Of a stretch of DNA of 15,512 nucleotides, positions 1-8,058 are shown in pieces (within the stretch, counting starts at the first letter, position 1; every line of letters starts with the position of its first letter). A model generated the notes under the pieces. It worked only from the letters and a program-made list of their open reading frames with translations. It did not search any database and was not told the DNA's origin. Both the position numbers and the translations under genes were made by a program. The DNA is from Deltaproteobacteria bacterium (lineage in GTDB: Bacteria; Myxococcota_A; UBA796), in the NCBI GenBank assembly GCA_002707085.1, contig PALY01000152.1, forward strand, positions 1-15,512, given 5' to 3'.

Positions 1-2415
1 ATCACAGTTGGAGTCAATGCCATCGTACCAAGTCTCTGTAGCTCCCGGGTATACCGTGACGGCTGTGTCATCACAGTCAGTACCGCCCACCTCGATCGCT
101 TCAAAGCCGTCCCCGTCCACGTCGCTTAGGTCAGCGCCATCACAGTCTTGGTCCACACCATCATATGGAAGTTCCACCGCGCCCGGGTAGATGCCCGCAT
201 CATCATCATTGCAGTCTGTAATGCTCCAATGTCCGTCACCATCGTCATCGTGCGCGTCCGCATTGGGGCCACCATAGGCGCCCATATCCGAGCGAGTCCC
301 GTCAACATCGACAATGCTGGGGTCCCCAGAATCTATACAAGGGCTGCCCACAAACAGATACAGATTGTCGTTATCCTCATCACCATCAATACTGAAGTCC
401 CGAAACAGCGGGTCTTCATTGATATTCCCACTGCCGCCCGTCGGGTCGCTCAGTGTGCCGAGATAGTCACCACCCGAGTTGTCTCCGACATCGGAATAGT
501 AAAAATCACTGCCCGAAGCACTGCTGGTATCCGCCGCATACAGGCCACCGCCGTCTTGCCCAGCCCAAGCGATATTGTTGACGAAAGAAACAGTCGCGTC
601 ATCTAAATACAGGTGCGCTCCTGCGGACGAAGCATCATTTCCAGCAAAGGTGATGTTCACCAAATCAGCCTGCACATCATTTTCAGAGAGGTGGATCGCT
701 CCGCCTGTACCTCCCGAATTCTCGGTAAATATGCAGTTTTCGATCTTGGTCTCACCTCGATGGTCCTTATCGAAAATCGCGCCGCCCTTGCCTGAGGCCG
801 TATTGGCGTGAAACACCACGCGGCTCAGTTCATGATCTTCATCTTGTTCCAGCATGAGCGCACCGCCATCCCCCGATGGCGCCCGGTTGCGCAGGAAGAT
901 GACATCAGACAATTCGACCATTTCGGCATCGCTTGAATAAATCGCGCCACCATCATCCTCGGCTTCATTGGATTCAAAGCTCGACAAGGTGACGGTCAAT
1001 GTATGCCCTGAAAACACAGGATCAAACGCAATGGCACCACCCGAACCCAAGTTCGTCGTGTTGTCATCGAACGCACTTTCCTCCACAGTCAACGAGGCTC
1101 CAAGATCCGCTAAAATCGCACCACCATCGCCCGACTCAGCAACGTTGCCTTGGAACACGGATGTGCTGATCAAGACCGTTTCCCCAGGCTCGTACAAATA
1201 CAATGCACCGCCAGCCTGACTGGCCTCATTGCCCTCAAATGTGGTGTTTGACGTGACCAACTCACCATCTTCAGTGACACGAATGGCCCCACCGTCCTGG
1301 GCTGTGGCTGCATTATCGATGTATTCGCCATTCGTATCCGCAAAAGTCGCATCAACGCTTACATCCAGGGCGCCACCCCGATCAGCCACGTTGGAATCGA
1401 ATACGCAATCCGTACAGGAGGCTTCCGCGCTGTCGTACACCCTCAAAGCACCGCCAGCTCGATGTGCAACACTGTTCTCAAAGGTCACATTGGTGAGCGT
1501 TGCCGTACTCCCATCCGTCAGATCGATTGACCCACCGTTGTAGGCAGTATTGTCCTCGAACACCATGTTGGTCGCAGTCAAGGTGGACGAATCTGCCAAA
1601 TGCATGGCGCCACCGGTGTACCCAGACATGTAGCTGGCCGCCATCGCTCCGGTAATTTCACCGCCCTCCCAGGTGATGACGCTCCGCCCAGTCGCATACA
1701 GACCCACACCGTAGGTTTGGTCCCCGAGTGGATCGGTGATCTCTACATTGGTTGCTGTAAAGGTCGCACCATCCAAGTAAGCAAATCCACCAGAAAACTG
1801 GGAAACAGCCTCTTCTGAACTGGAGTCCGAAATGGTGATGGCTGAATCAAGAACGAAAATACTCGCTCCATACTTACCTGCACTTCCTTCCATCGTGGAG
1901 TCAGTGACCGTCACATTGGAAGCGGAAGTGATGTAGATATCACCGCCTTTTGCGCCCTCGTTGTCGATAAACTCGATGTTGTGAAAAGTGGGCGCTCCTT
2001 CATCCACAAATATGCCGCCACCCCAACTCGTGTCCCAATCTCCAGCACCCTCAATCCGGCAATTGCGAATCACCGGACTGGAGTTGGATATGTACACGCC
2101 TCGCTCACCGGTCGCAGGCTCGATACCGAAGCCATCAAGAACGGCCTCTTCACCCTCATCGAAGTTGACGACACCCAAACCCGACGTTGCAGGCGAAAGT
2201 ATCGTGACTGCGCTCCCAGATACAGATTCGACCGTGATGTCCTTGCCACTGAAGTCAATGTTCTCAGTGTACGTACCGGACGACACCTCAACTGTATCAC
2301 CAGGCGCTGCTGCATCGATGGCGTCCTGAATGGTCGCATAGGTACCCGAACCTCCCACCGTAAGAGTCGCGGCAGGGGCGGTCGAAACGAACGTCAGCAG
2401 CAGAGTCAACATCAT
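1..2415 (-). CDS. Secreted beta-helix protein with choice-of-anchor-like and MopE-like motifs (C-terminus missing)
   Basis: The minus-strand frame is open for 805 codons without a stop and leaves the window at position 1, so the C-terminus is not seen. Residues 1-16 form a short hydrophobic signal peptide ending in TAPAA. Then comes GTYATIQDAIDAAAPGDTV, the usual N-terminus of pectate-lyase-like parallel beta-helices. Residues about 60-680 carry many GGA[IL] and FxxN units, as in FENSVAHRAGGALRV, the repeat style of polymorphic outer membrane proteins. Residues 686-715 (SPCIDSGDP, then DMGAYGG) resemble the choice-of-anchor Q module. Two MopE-like motifs follow at 726-760 and 766-805, with DCNDDD, YPGA, YDGVDQDCDG and then DCDD, YPGA, YDGIDSNCD. 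MopE-type motifs are associated with metal binding, so an exported cell-surface, possibly metal-binding protein is inferred. The first ATG is at 2415. It has no strong ribosome binding site and no basic residues after it, so the start is uncertain. Confidence 0.9.
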   Translation of the reverse strand, partial: MMLTLLLTFVSTAPAATLTVGGSGTYATIQDAIDAAAPGDTVEVSSGTYTENIDFSGKDITVESVSGSAVTILSPATSGLGVVNFDEGEEAVLDGFGIEPATGERGVYISNSSPVIRNCRIEGAGDWDTSWGGGIFVDEGAPTFHNIEFIDNEGAKGGDIYITSASNVTVTDSTMEGSAGKYGASIFVLDSAITISDSSSEEAVSQFSGGFAYLDGATFTATNVEITDPLGDQTYGVGLYATGRSVITWEGGEITGAMAASYMSGYTGGAMHLADSSTLTATNMVFEDNTAYNGGSIDLTDGSTATLTNVTFENSVAHRAGGALRVYDSAEASCTDCVFDSNVADRGGALDVSVDATFADTNGEYIDNAATAQDGGAIRVTEDGELVTSNTTFEGNEASQAGGALYLYEPGETVLISTSVFQGNVAESGDGGAILADLGASLTVEESAFDDNTTNLGSGGAIAFDPVFSGHTLTVTLSSFESNEAEDDGGAIYSSDAEMVELSDVIFLRNRAPSGDGGALMLEQDEDHELSRVVFHANTASGKGGAIFDKDHRGETKIENCIFTENSGGTGGAIHLSENDVQADLVNITFAGNDASSAGAHLYLDDATVSFVNNIAWAGQDGGGLYAADTSSASGSDFYYSDVGDNSGGDYLGTLSDPTGGSGNINEDPLFRDFSIDGDEDNDNLYLFVGSPCIDSGDPSIVDVDGTRSDMGAYGGPNADAHDDDGDGHWSITDCNDDDAGIYPGAVELPYDGVDQDCDGADLSDVDGDGFEAIEVGGTDCDDTAVTVYPGATETWYDGIDSNCD

Positions 2416-2480
2416 CAGAACAGCAAGACCTTTGCTTTTCGTTTCGGTCTTTTTGCACCGGACTTGAGCTTTAGAGACAA

Positions 2481-2499
2481 AGCGCTACCCAAAAGCGCT
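2481..2499 (-). other. Small hairpin between the 69-residue gene and the beta-helix gene
   Basis: AGCGCT is repeated on both sides of a 7-base loop (2481-2486 and 2494-2499). AGCGCT is its own reverse complement, so the two copies can form a 6 bp stem. It lies 14 bases past the stop of the small minus-strand gene and 66 bases before the beta-helix ATG. No long T run follows on the minus strand, so it is at best a weak terminator or processing site. Confidence 0.3.
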
Positions 2500-2512
2500 G
2501 GAGTGGGTGGCA

Positions 2513-2722
2513 TCACTCGGACTCCGAACCAGCGTCCGCATTTTCTTTCGAAACCATCTTCGAATACAGATCGCGTTTGGGTACAAAACGGGAATCAGGT
2601 GCATCCGAAGAGGTGTCGGCCATGCCAGAAACCAACTTCCCGCCAACCCTATCCATTACGCGAACCCAAGCCTTTTTCGCAAAGCCTGCGGCCATTCTGC
2701 CAGCCAGTGAACGGTTGCCCAT
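2513..2722 (-). CDS. Small protein of unknown function (69 aa)
   Basis: I do not recognise this protein. The start is well supported: AAGGAG stands 8 bases before the ATG on the minus strand. The N-terminal half (residues 1-34, beginning MGNRSLAGRMAAGFAKKAW) is basic and could form an amphipathic helix. The C-terminal half is polar and acidic, with a DAPDSRFVPKRDLYSKM stretch followed by an acidic tail ending ESE. There is no signal peptide, clear membrane segment or cysteine pair. It is divergent from the coiled-coil gene at 2828 and ends 97 bases before the beta-helix start, so it may share a transcript with that gene. It is probably a soluble cytoplasmic protein. The good ribosome binding site and protein-like composition argue for a real gene. 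Confidence 0.6.
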   Translation of the reverse strand: MGNRSLAGRMAAGFAKKAWVRVMDRVGGKLVSGMADTSSDAPDSRFVPKRDLYSKMVSKENADAGSESE

Positions 2723-2827
2723 TTGTGCTACTCCTTACCCTCAGTGTGTAGCACGCTTCGCGCGCCAGCAACTGCTCTTCGCGCAACACACCAGTTAGGG
2801 CCGTTAAATACTCTTGGAGTCTATCCC

Positions 2828-3457
2828 ATGTCCGACAACGTTTTCCAAGTATGGATTTTACGTTCAGAAACGGCACAGCGGCCATTTTCTCTTCGGTTCA
2901 AGACTTCCAATGGTCGGGGCATGTTCATGTTGCCACAATCCGGAGTCACTGCGGCCCCGCCCGCCTCCACCGCCGATGAAGTATCTGGATTATTGGCCAG
3001 AGAATTGCTTTTGGTCCGGTACATACACATCTCCGATCAAACACGAAAGAAAACAACTTGGACACCCGAATCGAACCCCATCGGCGCCCTCCACAAACTG
3101 CCCGCCAAACGATGGATAGAATTACTATGCGGCCCATCCGGCGCCCTACTAATACCGGATCTTTCTCCGACCATTGAACTCCAACACACAGCCCCTCGAC
3201 GGGCCAAGGATTGGCAACCTTCCGACAAAGCCCCTTCGCAGCGGCCAGCACCCCAACACGATGGACAGCCCCCGATTCCTGAACCCAACCTTCCCAGCAA
3301 ACAAACTGCGGCAGAGCGGATTCTCGACCTCGAGGCAAAGGTTGATCGGTCCAACCAAAGAGTGGCGCAACTAAAACGTAGAATTGCCAAACTTGAACGA
3401 GACATTGAGAGGCTCGGCGGAACGGTAGAGCCGTGGGTGCTGGACACTATGAAATAG
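2828..3457 (+). CDS. Unknown protein with Pro-rich linker and C-terminal coiled coil (209 aa)
   Basis: I do not recognise the family. The start was placed at ATG 2828 because GGAG lies 8 bases upstream (2816-2819). The frame stays open to 2723, but the extra N-terminus has no site and an unlikely composition. Residues 1-115 look like a compact globular domain (FQVWILRSETAQRPFSLRF at 6-24, LLARELLLVRYIHISD at 55-70, KRWIELLCGPSGALLIPDL at 94-112). Residues 120-158 are a Pro/Gln-rich linker. Residues 160-197 have heptad spacing of Leu, Ile and Val (ILDLEAKVDRSNQRVAQLKR onward), typical of a coiled coil that would form dimers. There is no signal peptide or membrane segment, so it is likely cytoplasmic. 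The mscS-type gene follows after 86 bases on the same strand, and co-transcription is possible. Confidence 0.75.
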   Translation: MSDNVFQVWILRSETAQRPFSLRFKTSNGRGMFMLPQSGVTAAPPASTADEVSGLLARELLLVRYIHISDQTRKKTTWTPESNPIGALHKLPAKRWIELLCGPSGALLIPDLSPTIELQHTAPRRAKDWQPSDKAPSQRPAPQHDGQPPIPEPNLPSKQTAAERILDLEAKVDRSNQRVAQLKRRIAKLERDIERLGGTVEPWVLDTMK

Positions 3458-3543
3458 AGTTGAGACCACCCCGAAAGCTGGAATTGTACCTGTGAGCGGT
3501 TAGCAAAGCCCTGCTTTTGAGCGTCACTACGGAGCGACAACCC

Positions 3544-5103
3544 ATGAACTGCCACCGAAAGAACGTACAGACTTCCAACCGAATCACGGGCTATCTTTGG
3601 TCAAAAATGATGTTACTCCACGTCATTGTGATGTTGACTGGCTTGTCGATGACCACCAGTTCACATGCGGCCTGCGAGAATCCACGAGCGGCTGCCAGAA
3701 GCCTGACCGACAATCTTCAGACGAATGGCACCTGGGATCCAGACGCGGCCGCGTCCTGTTTTCCAGATGGCAGCAAGAGTGGCCAACTCGCACTGCAGCT
3801 AAAGCAAATACTCGACGCCCGTGGCCTCCTTCTCGATCTGGACAACATGCCGCTGGATTCGGCGTATACCAATGCTGCGGGAGAACATTCCTTGGTTCTT
3901 CATAAAGGAGACCCACGCATCAAAGTGGTCAAATCTGGCGATGGCTGGGTTTACTCTCCGTCCACCATCCTGGACATCCCCGCCATGTACGCCCAATCGT
4001 TTTCTGGAATCGCCAGCACCTTACGACAAGCGCTTCCAGCAGCCTTTCACAAGCCCATCCTCTTGGGTGTTCAAGGTTGGCAACTCACACTGTTTGCACT
4101 CCTGATCATGTTCTCCGTACTGGCGGGCCGTATCGCGCACTGGCTTTTGGCCAGCCAAATCGTACGAATGGCCAGCAAATTCAAAGTCGAACTGAGTGAA
4201 GAAGTCATCGCGAAAATGCAGTCTCCCCTCACTTGGGCTGCCATGGGAGCAGTCTTCTTGCTGGGTGTTGCTGATCTGCAGTTCAACGTGACCTTCAGCA
4301 TGTGGCTTCATACGCTTGCCAAAGCTGTGCTGAGCATATCGATCATGCTCGTGTGCTTGCGCATCGTCGATATGGCCACGAATTTCTTGTTGATCAAAGC
4401 CGAAGCAACGGACACCAAGCTCGATGACCAGTTGATCCCATTGGCCAACAGAGCGGCGAAAGTCATTGTTTCTGCACTGGGCATTCTGTCTATTCTCGAC
4501 AATCTGGGTGTAGACATCACCACCCTGCTCGCTGGAGTCACAGTGTCGGGACTCGCCATCGCCCTGGCGGCCAAAGATACGGTTGAAAACTTGTTTGGCT
4601 CCATGATGATCTTCATCGACAAACCCTTTCAGATTGATGACTACATCGAAGTCGGTGGAACCGGTGGAACCGTACTTGAAGTCGGTTTTAGATCCACGCG
4701 AATTCGCACACTGATTGGCTCGGTAGTCACCATCCCGAACGCAAGCATTGCCACAGCAAAAGTCGACAACATTGGACTGCGACACGCTCGAAGACTCCGT
4801 TTCACATTGGGCTTCACTTACGACGCCACGCGCACCCAAATCTCTGAGTTTTGTGAGCAAGCTGGAACATTGCTGGCCAATGACGAACGCGTCTTGGAAG
4901 GCCACGAAGTGCAGTTTGTAAACTTCGGTGACAGCGCACTGGAAGTCATGATTCATGGATTCTTAGAGGTCCCTGGCTGGACGGAGGAATTGCAGGCCGG
5001 CTCAGAACTGAGAATGCAAATCTGGGAAATTGCAGAGAACCTTGGGCTCTCCTTTGCGTTCCCTTCTCAGAGTCTCTACATCGAACAAACGCCTTCAAAA
5101 TAG
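3544..5103 (+). CDS. MscS-family mechanosensitive ion channel with periplasmic N-terminal domain
   Basis: Small-conductance mechanosensitive channels open under membrane tension and release solutes during osmotic downshock. ATG 3544 was chosen because GGAG (3531-3534) lies 9 bases upstream; a TTG at 3517 would only add residues before the signal peptide. Residues 1-42 are a signal peptide (hydrophobic LLHVIVMLTGLSM, cleavage near SHA-A). About 120 residues of predicted periplasmic domain follow. Membrane segments lie near 175-200, 229-246, 253-278 and 300-322. The pore-lining TM3 is around 325-360 (LLAGVTVSGLAIALAAKDTV), followed by the family hallmark FGSMMIFIDKPFQIDDYIEV and the cytoplasmic beta and alpha/beta domains (VTIPNASIATAKVDNIG). 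At 519 residues it is longer than classic MscS (286 aa in E. coli) and fits the multi-helix subfamily with extra N-terminal parts. It is convergent with the glycosyltransferase gene, 36 bases away. Confidence 0.95.
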   Translation: MNCHRKNVQTSNRITGYLWSKMMLLHVIVMLTGLSMTTSSHAACENPRAAARSLTDNLQTNGTWDPDAAASCFPDGSKSGQLALQLKQILDARGLLLDLDNMPLDSAYTNAAGEHSLVLHKGDPRIKVVKSGDGWVYSPSTILDIPAMYAQSFSGIASTLRQALPAAFHKPILLGVQGWQLTLFALLIMFSVLAGRIAHWLLASQIVRMASKFKVELSEEVIAKMQSPLTWAAMGAVFLLGVADLQFNVTFSMWLHTLAKAVLSISIMLVCLRIVDMATNFLLIKAEATDTKLDDQLIPLANRAAKVIVSALGILSILDNLGVDITTLLAGVTVSGLAIALAAKDTVENLFGSMMIFIDKPFQIDDYIEVGGTGGTVLEVGFRSTRIRTLIGSVVTIPNASIATAKVDNIGLRHARRLRFTLGFTYDATRTQISEFCEQAGTLLANDERVLEGHEVQFVNFGDSALEVMIHGFLEVPGWTEELQAGSELRMQIWEIAENLGLSFAFPSQSLYIEQTPSK

Positions 5104-5113
5104 AGCGAAGCCA

Positions 5114-5152
5114 GATTCAGCACCTCGGTTCAAGAAGCCCTAGGCCTGAATC
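5114..5152. terminator. Possible weak bidirectional terminator between convergent genes
   Basis: GATTCAG (5114-5120) and CTGAATC (5146-5152) form a 7 bp inverted repeat around a 25-base loop. They lie at the meeting point of the mscS-type gene and the glycosyltransferase gene, and the right arm is inside the last codons of the latter. The loop is long and there is no T run, so the call rests mainly on position. Confidence 0.25.
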
Positions 5153-6354
5153 GAATCATCGTCCAAAAGCTCTGGGTTTGATTCGGGCTTGATGACTGGG
5201 ACCACCCTACCCTTCCACTCCGCAGTCCCTCGACTTGCACGGATTCCAGAGTGGAAAAGCAACATCAGCACCAGCGTTACACCGATGGGCTGAGTGGGTC
5301 CATATCGGATGTCTTGGCCAACCTGAATATCAAGCCACAAACGTACCAATTGGATCAGCGTGGCAATGCCACCTCCCCAAATCGCCCACTCCGTGTTCCC
5401 AGTGGCCAAACCCCAACCACACAACAAGTAGGGTACCAGGGCTATCCATGCGAGGAAGCACATCACGATGATCAGGTTCAACCAGGAATGGCGCATACCC
5501 GCGAACATGTTCTTGGTCCAACCCTCCCAAATCTCACCAAAACTCGCATACATTCGGCAGTCGAAAAGGGTCCTCATAAAGATGAGGTGGTATGGAAACC
5601 CGGCTCCCGTAATGGCAGATGCCATCCCCACATCATCCAGGACATCTGCGCGCACCGCCCCATGTCCGCCTACAGCCTCATAGGCATCTCGCCGAACCAG
5701 AATGAACTGACCGTTCGCCAATGGCCTGTCGTCCTGATTTTCGGGGTCATTGATCTTTTCAAGATCATTGCCCGCCATAATCAAGCCTGCGACTACGGGT
5801 TGAAGCAGCTTTTCCCAAAAGCTCTCCATCACCAAGTTTCCAAGCCCGCTTACCATGGCCAACTCGTTTCGTTGGGCATGGCCCAATACACCCGTCACCG
5901 CGTGGGGATGTAGCCTCACGTCTGCGTCAACGAACAACAGCCATTCTGGTGGCTGGTCCGACTCTATATGGAACTTGGCGCCCCGTTGACACGCCCAGGC
6001 CTTCCCCAGCCATCCATCCGGTAGAGGGCCACCTCCACCTTCAAGAATGTTGAGATTTTTTTCGTGGTGGTGGGCCGCAAGCAATTCACCCGTCCGGTCG
6101 GTGCTGCCATCATTCAGAATGACCGTGGTGATGTTTTCATAGTCCTGCTGGAGGATGCCTTCGACCAAACCTGCAATGTTCCGCTCTTCATTGCGGGCGG
6201 GAACGACCAATGCAACCCGCGGGTTTCCCTCCGGTCCAGGCGTATCTTCAGTGGCACGATAACGTTCATCCCGCCGGCTACGAATCGCCCGCACGAGCGC
6301 TGAGAACCAAAACAGCACCAACGTACTCAACATAAACCGTGCAAACCAAATCAT
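5140..6354 (-). CDS. Membrane glycosyltransferase family 2, HpnB/CrtQ-like (404 aa)
   Basis: A GT-A fold family 2 glycosyltransferase that would move a sugar from a nucleotide-sugar donor to a lipid-like acceptor at the inner membrane. Residues 1-25 hold one membrane segment (WFARFMLSTLVLFWFSALV). The catalytic domain follows: VPARNEERNI near 51-60, NDGSTDRT at 81-88, LPDGWLGKAWACQRGA near 111-126, the metal-binding VDAD at 142-145 and VLDDVGMA with the likely catalytic acidic pair at 240-241. IWEGW is at 275-279. Three more hydrophobic segments follow in the C-terminal 115 residues. The GWLGKAWA motif and overall order match the hopene-associated HpnB and carotenoid CrtQ group, but the acceptor cannot be read from sequence. 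The start at 6354 shares ATGA with the stop of the upstream GH3 gene, indicating translational coupling. An ATG at 6387 would overlap more and lacks a ribosome binding site. Confidence 0.92.
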   Translation of the reverse strand: MIWFARFMLSTLVLFWFSALVRAIRSRRDERYRATEDTPGPEGNPRVALVVPARNEERNIAGLVEGILQQDYENITTVILNDGSTDRTGELLAAHHHEKNLNILEGGGGPLPDGWLGKAWACQRGAKFHIESDQPPEWLLFVDADVRLHPHAVTGVLGHAQRNELAMVSGLGNLVMESFWEKLLQPVVAGLIMAGNDLEKINDPENQDDRPLANGQFILVRRDAYEAVGGHGAVRADVLDDVGMASAITGAGFPYHLIFMRTLFDCRMYASFGEIWEGWTKNMFAGMRHSWLNLIIVMCFLAWIALVPYLLCGWGLATGNTEWAIWGGGIATLIQLVRLWLDIQVGQDIRYGPTQPIGVTLVLMLLFHSGIRASRGTAEWKGRVVPVIKPESNPELLDDDSIQA

Positions 6355-7994
6355 TGACTGTGACCCACTTTTAAAACCCGTCCCCATTCTGATGCATCAA
6401 TCGCAATCACTGGGTCCTTTAATTGCCCATCAGGGGCGCCCATCCGTACGCGCTCCTCGTGGATTCGTCCATAGCTTCCAGCGGGTAAACACAGCACTTC
6501 AGGTGGGCCCAGGCGCCCGGATTTGCGTTTTCCGGCGTACTCCACGTTCACTGTGGATAGGGCCTGATCAAAGCTTTTGCCAAGATCCATTCGCCCAGTT
6601 TCCCCTTCAAAAGCAACCACATAGCGGGGCGTGTCGCCTTCTTCGATGCCGACAGTAAATCCGGTCAAGTTCACCCCAAGCTGACACATGGCCTCAACCA
6701 CCTGCCCCTCTGTGACCCGCTCGCCCAAAACATTGAGGTACCGTCCGGACTTTCCGACAAATCGAATCACCGGAGTATTTCTACACCGCCCCACCACTTC
6801 TACTTCATCGGCCATATCGTACCGCCACAAACCGGCAGTGGTGCTTACAACCAAACGAACCTTTTCACCGACTTCCAGCTCCCAGGCCCACCGGGGAACA
6901 TCATCATCACCGATAAATTCCTGAAGATGCCCACCAACCCACAGAACACTTCCAGGCCAATCGTTGCCCAACGGGAAAGCGAAAGTACCTTCACTGGCAC
7001 TGATGCCGACTTCCCGGATGGGAATCGACGGAAGTTCCTCACGAAGCCTATCGGCGAAGTATTGGGCGGGACCACCCGTCCAGCAATTGATCGATGATAA
7101 ATCCCACAAACGGTCGGGACTCCATTCTTCCGGTACAGAAGATGGCTTCAGTTTTCGTTCGATACGCTGGCGTATATTTTCGTCCAACACAGACGCTGGC
7201 CCATTCCGTAAGGTCCCTGCGCGAAGATCCACAGACAAAGCGTCCTTCCAGTCCTGTAATCGTCGAATCAACAGAAGAATCATGGATGGGTTGGCGGTTG
7301 TGATGGTGCGTACGTCACACCCAAGTGCACATCGCAGGATGGCGTACTGGCGTACGACTGGATCAGAAATCTCCACCACTTCTCGCGGGACCACGTACCG
7401 GGATCGAAGCCAGAATGGTTGCGCCGCACGGATTCGACCCGTGTTTGAACCAATCGGGAGTCCACCCGCACTTCGGTCATGGCGTTCTGGAGACACCACA
7501 GTCAGAATCTTTCCACTGCCCAGCTCTGGGTGGTCTCGAACCAAAGCCAAGGTCCACAAACGCTGTGCTTCTTGTACGATTTCTTCCCACGCTGGCGTGA
7601 CTGGGAGAAGCTTTGGAGTACCAGTAGTCCCACTCGTCTCAAGCAGCATTCGAGTCCGACCATTGACCAAGACACGTTTTTCTCCTGCAGAGACGCGATC
7701 AAGCCACGGCAACAATTCTTCATGAGTCCGAACCGGTACGGCTTTGCGAAAATCGGAAAATGTTTTCACCGAGTCCAGTCCATGTTTCGCAGCAAAATCG
7801 GTGCCCTTTGAAGCCTTCAAAAGTGCAACGAGTCTACGCTCCTGTGCTGCTCGAGGATCCTCCAAATCGGCCAAAAACTGACGTACGCTTCCATTTAAAA
7901 TTGTACGTAAAAATCGGTACGTGCCGTGGCCGTCACGACCCAGGCCTGGTTCAAGGTTTTCCACAAAGTCGAACCTACCCGCTCTGTGGAGCAT
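6351..7994 (-). CDS. GH3-family acyl-acid ligase homologue (547 aa)
   Basis: GH3 proteins belong to the ANL superfamily. The plant members adenylate a carboxylic acid such as jasmonate or auxin and join it to an amino acid; bacterial members mostly have no known substrate. Visible motifs are the phosphate-binding loop ETSGTTGTPK (119-128) followed by LLPVT, GISASEG (330-336), the ATP-ribose region YDMADEVEVVGR (392-403), and the hinge to the C-terminal domain RFVGKSGRYLNVLGERVTE (411-429). GQLKDP near 523-528 resembles the conserved C-terminal Lys motif. The length is near the family norm (about 500-600). No clear ribosome binding site precedes ATG 7994, and a short GCGCC/GGCGC stem (7995-8012) sits just upstream. 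A GTG at 7964 is an alternative start. The gene is coupled by an ATGA overlap to the downstream glycosyltransferase, so the two products probably act on one pathway. Confidence 0.92.
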   Translation of the reverse strand: MLHRAGRFDFVENLEPGLGRDGHGTYRFLRTILNGSVRQFLADLEDPRAAQERRLVALLKASKGTDFAAKHGLDSVKTFSDFRKAVPVRTHEELLPWLDRVSAGEKRVLVNGRTRMLLETSGTTGTPKLLPVTPAWEEIVQEAQRLWTLALVRDHPELGSGKILTVVSPERHDRSAGGLPIGSNTGRIRAAQPFWLRSRYVVPREVVEISDPVVRQYAILRCALGCDVRTITTANPSMILLLIRRLQDWKDALSVDLRAGTLRNGPASVLDENIRQRIERKLKPSSVPEEWSPDRLWDLSSINCWTGGPAQYFADRLREELPSIPIREVGISASEGTFAFPLGNDWPGSVLWVGGHLQEFIGDDDVPRWAWELEVGEKVRLVVSTTAGLWRYDMADEVEVVGRCRNTPVIRFVGKSGRYLNVLGERVTEGQVVEAMCQLGVNLTGFTVGIEEGDTPRYVVAFEGETGRMDLGKSFDQALSTVNVEYAGKRKSGRLGPPEVLCLPAGSYGRIHEERVRMGAPDGQLKDPVIAIDASEWGRVLKVGHSQ

Positions 7995-8058
7995 GCGCCC
8001 GGGTGCCGGCGCGCGATCACTTGGTTATCGAATGTCATGACTTGCCCGAGGAATCTTG

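Noticed and set aside
148-2751. Several open plus-strand frames (for example 148-606, 1229-1543 and 1981-2751)
   Set aside because: They lie opposite the continuous 805-codon minus-strand frame, have no credible ribosome binding sites, and translate to basic, Thr/Pro/Ser-rich sequence with no recognisable domains.
2781-2809. TTAAAT (2804-2809), considered as a promoter -10 box for the coiled-coil gene
   Set aside because: There is no acceptable -35 box at the right distance, and the site is only a few bases from the ribosome binding site.
3505-3517. AAAGC-CCT-GCTTT hairpin after the coiled-coil gene, considered as a terminator
   Set aside because: The 5 bp stem is weak, is followed by only one more T, and lies close to the next ribosome binding site, so chance is likely.
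4021-4956. A 311-codon minus-strand frame
   Set aside because: It is antisense to the channel domain of the MscS-type gene, has abnormal Gln/His/Asp-rich composition and no start site; it is a by-product of the codon use of the real gene.
6964-7725. A 253-codon plus-strand frame
   Set aside because: It is antisense to the conserved GH3 motifs, Arg/Ser-rich, and without recognisable features.
8034-8041. GTCATGAC palindrome in the gap between the GH3 and kinase-fold genes, considered as an operator
   Set aside because: An 8 bp palindrome is common by chance, and no promoter elements could be aligned with it.
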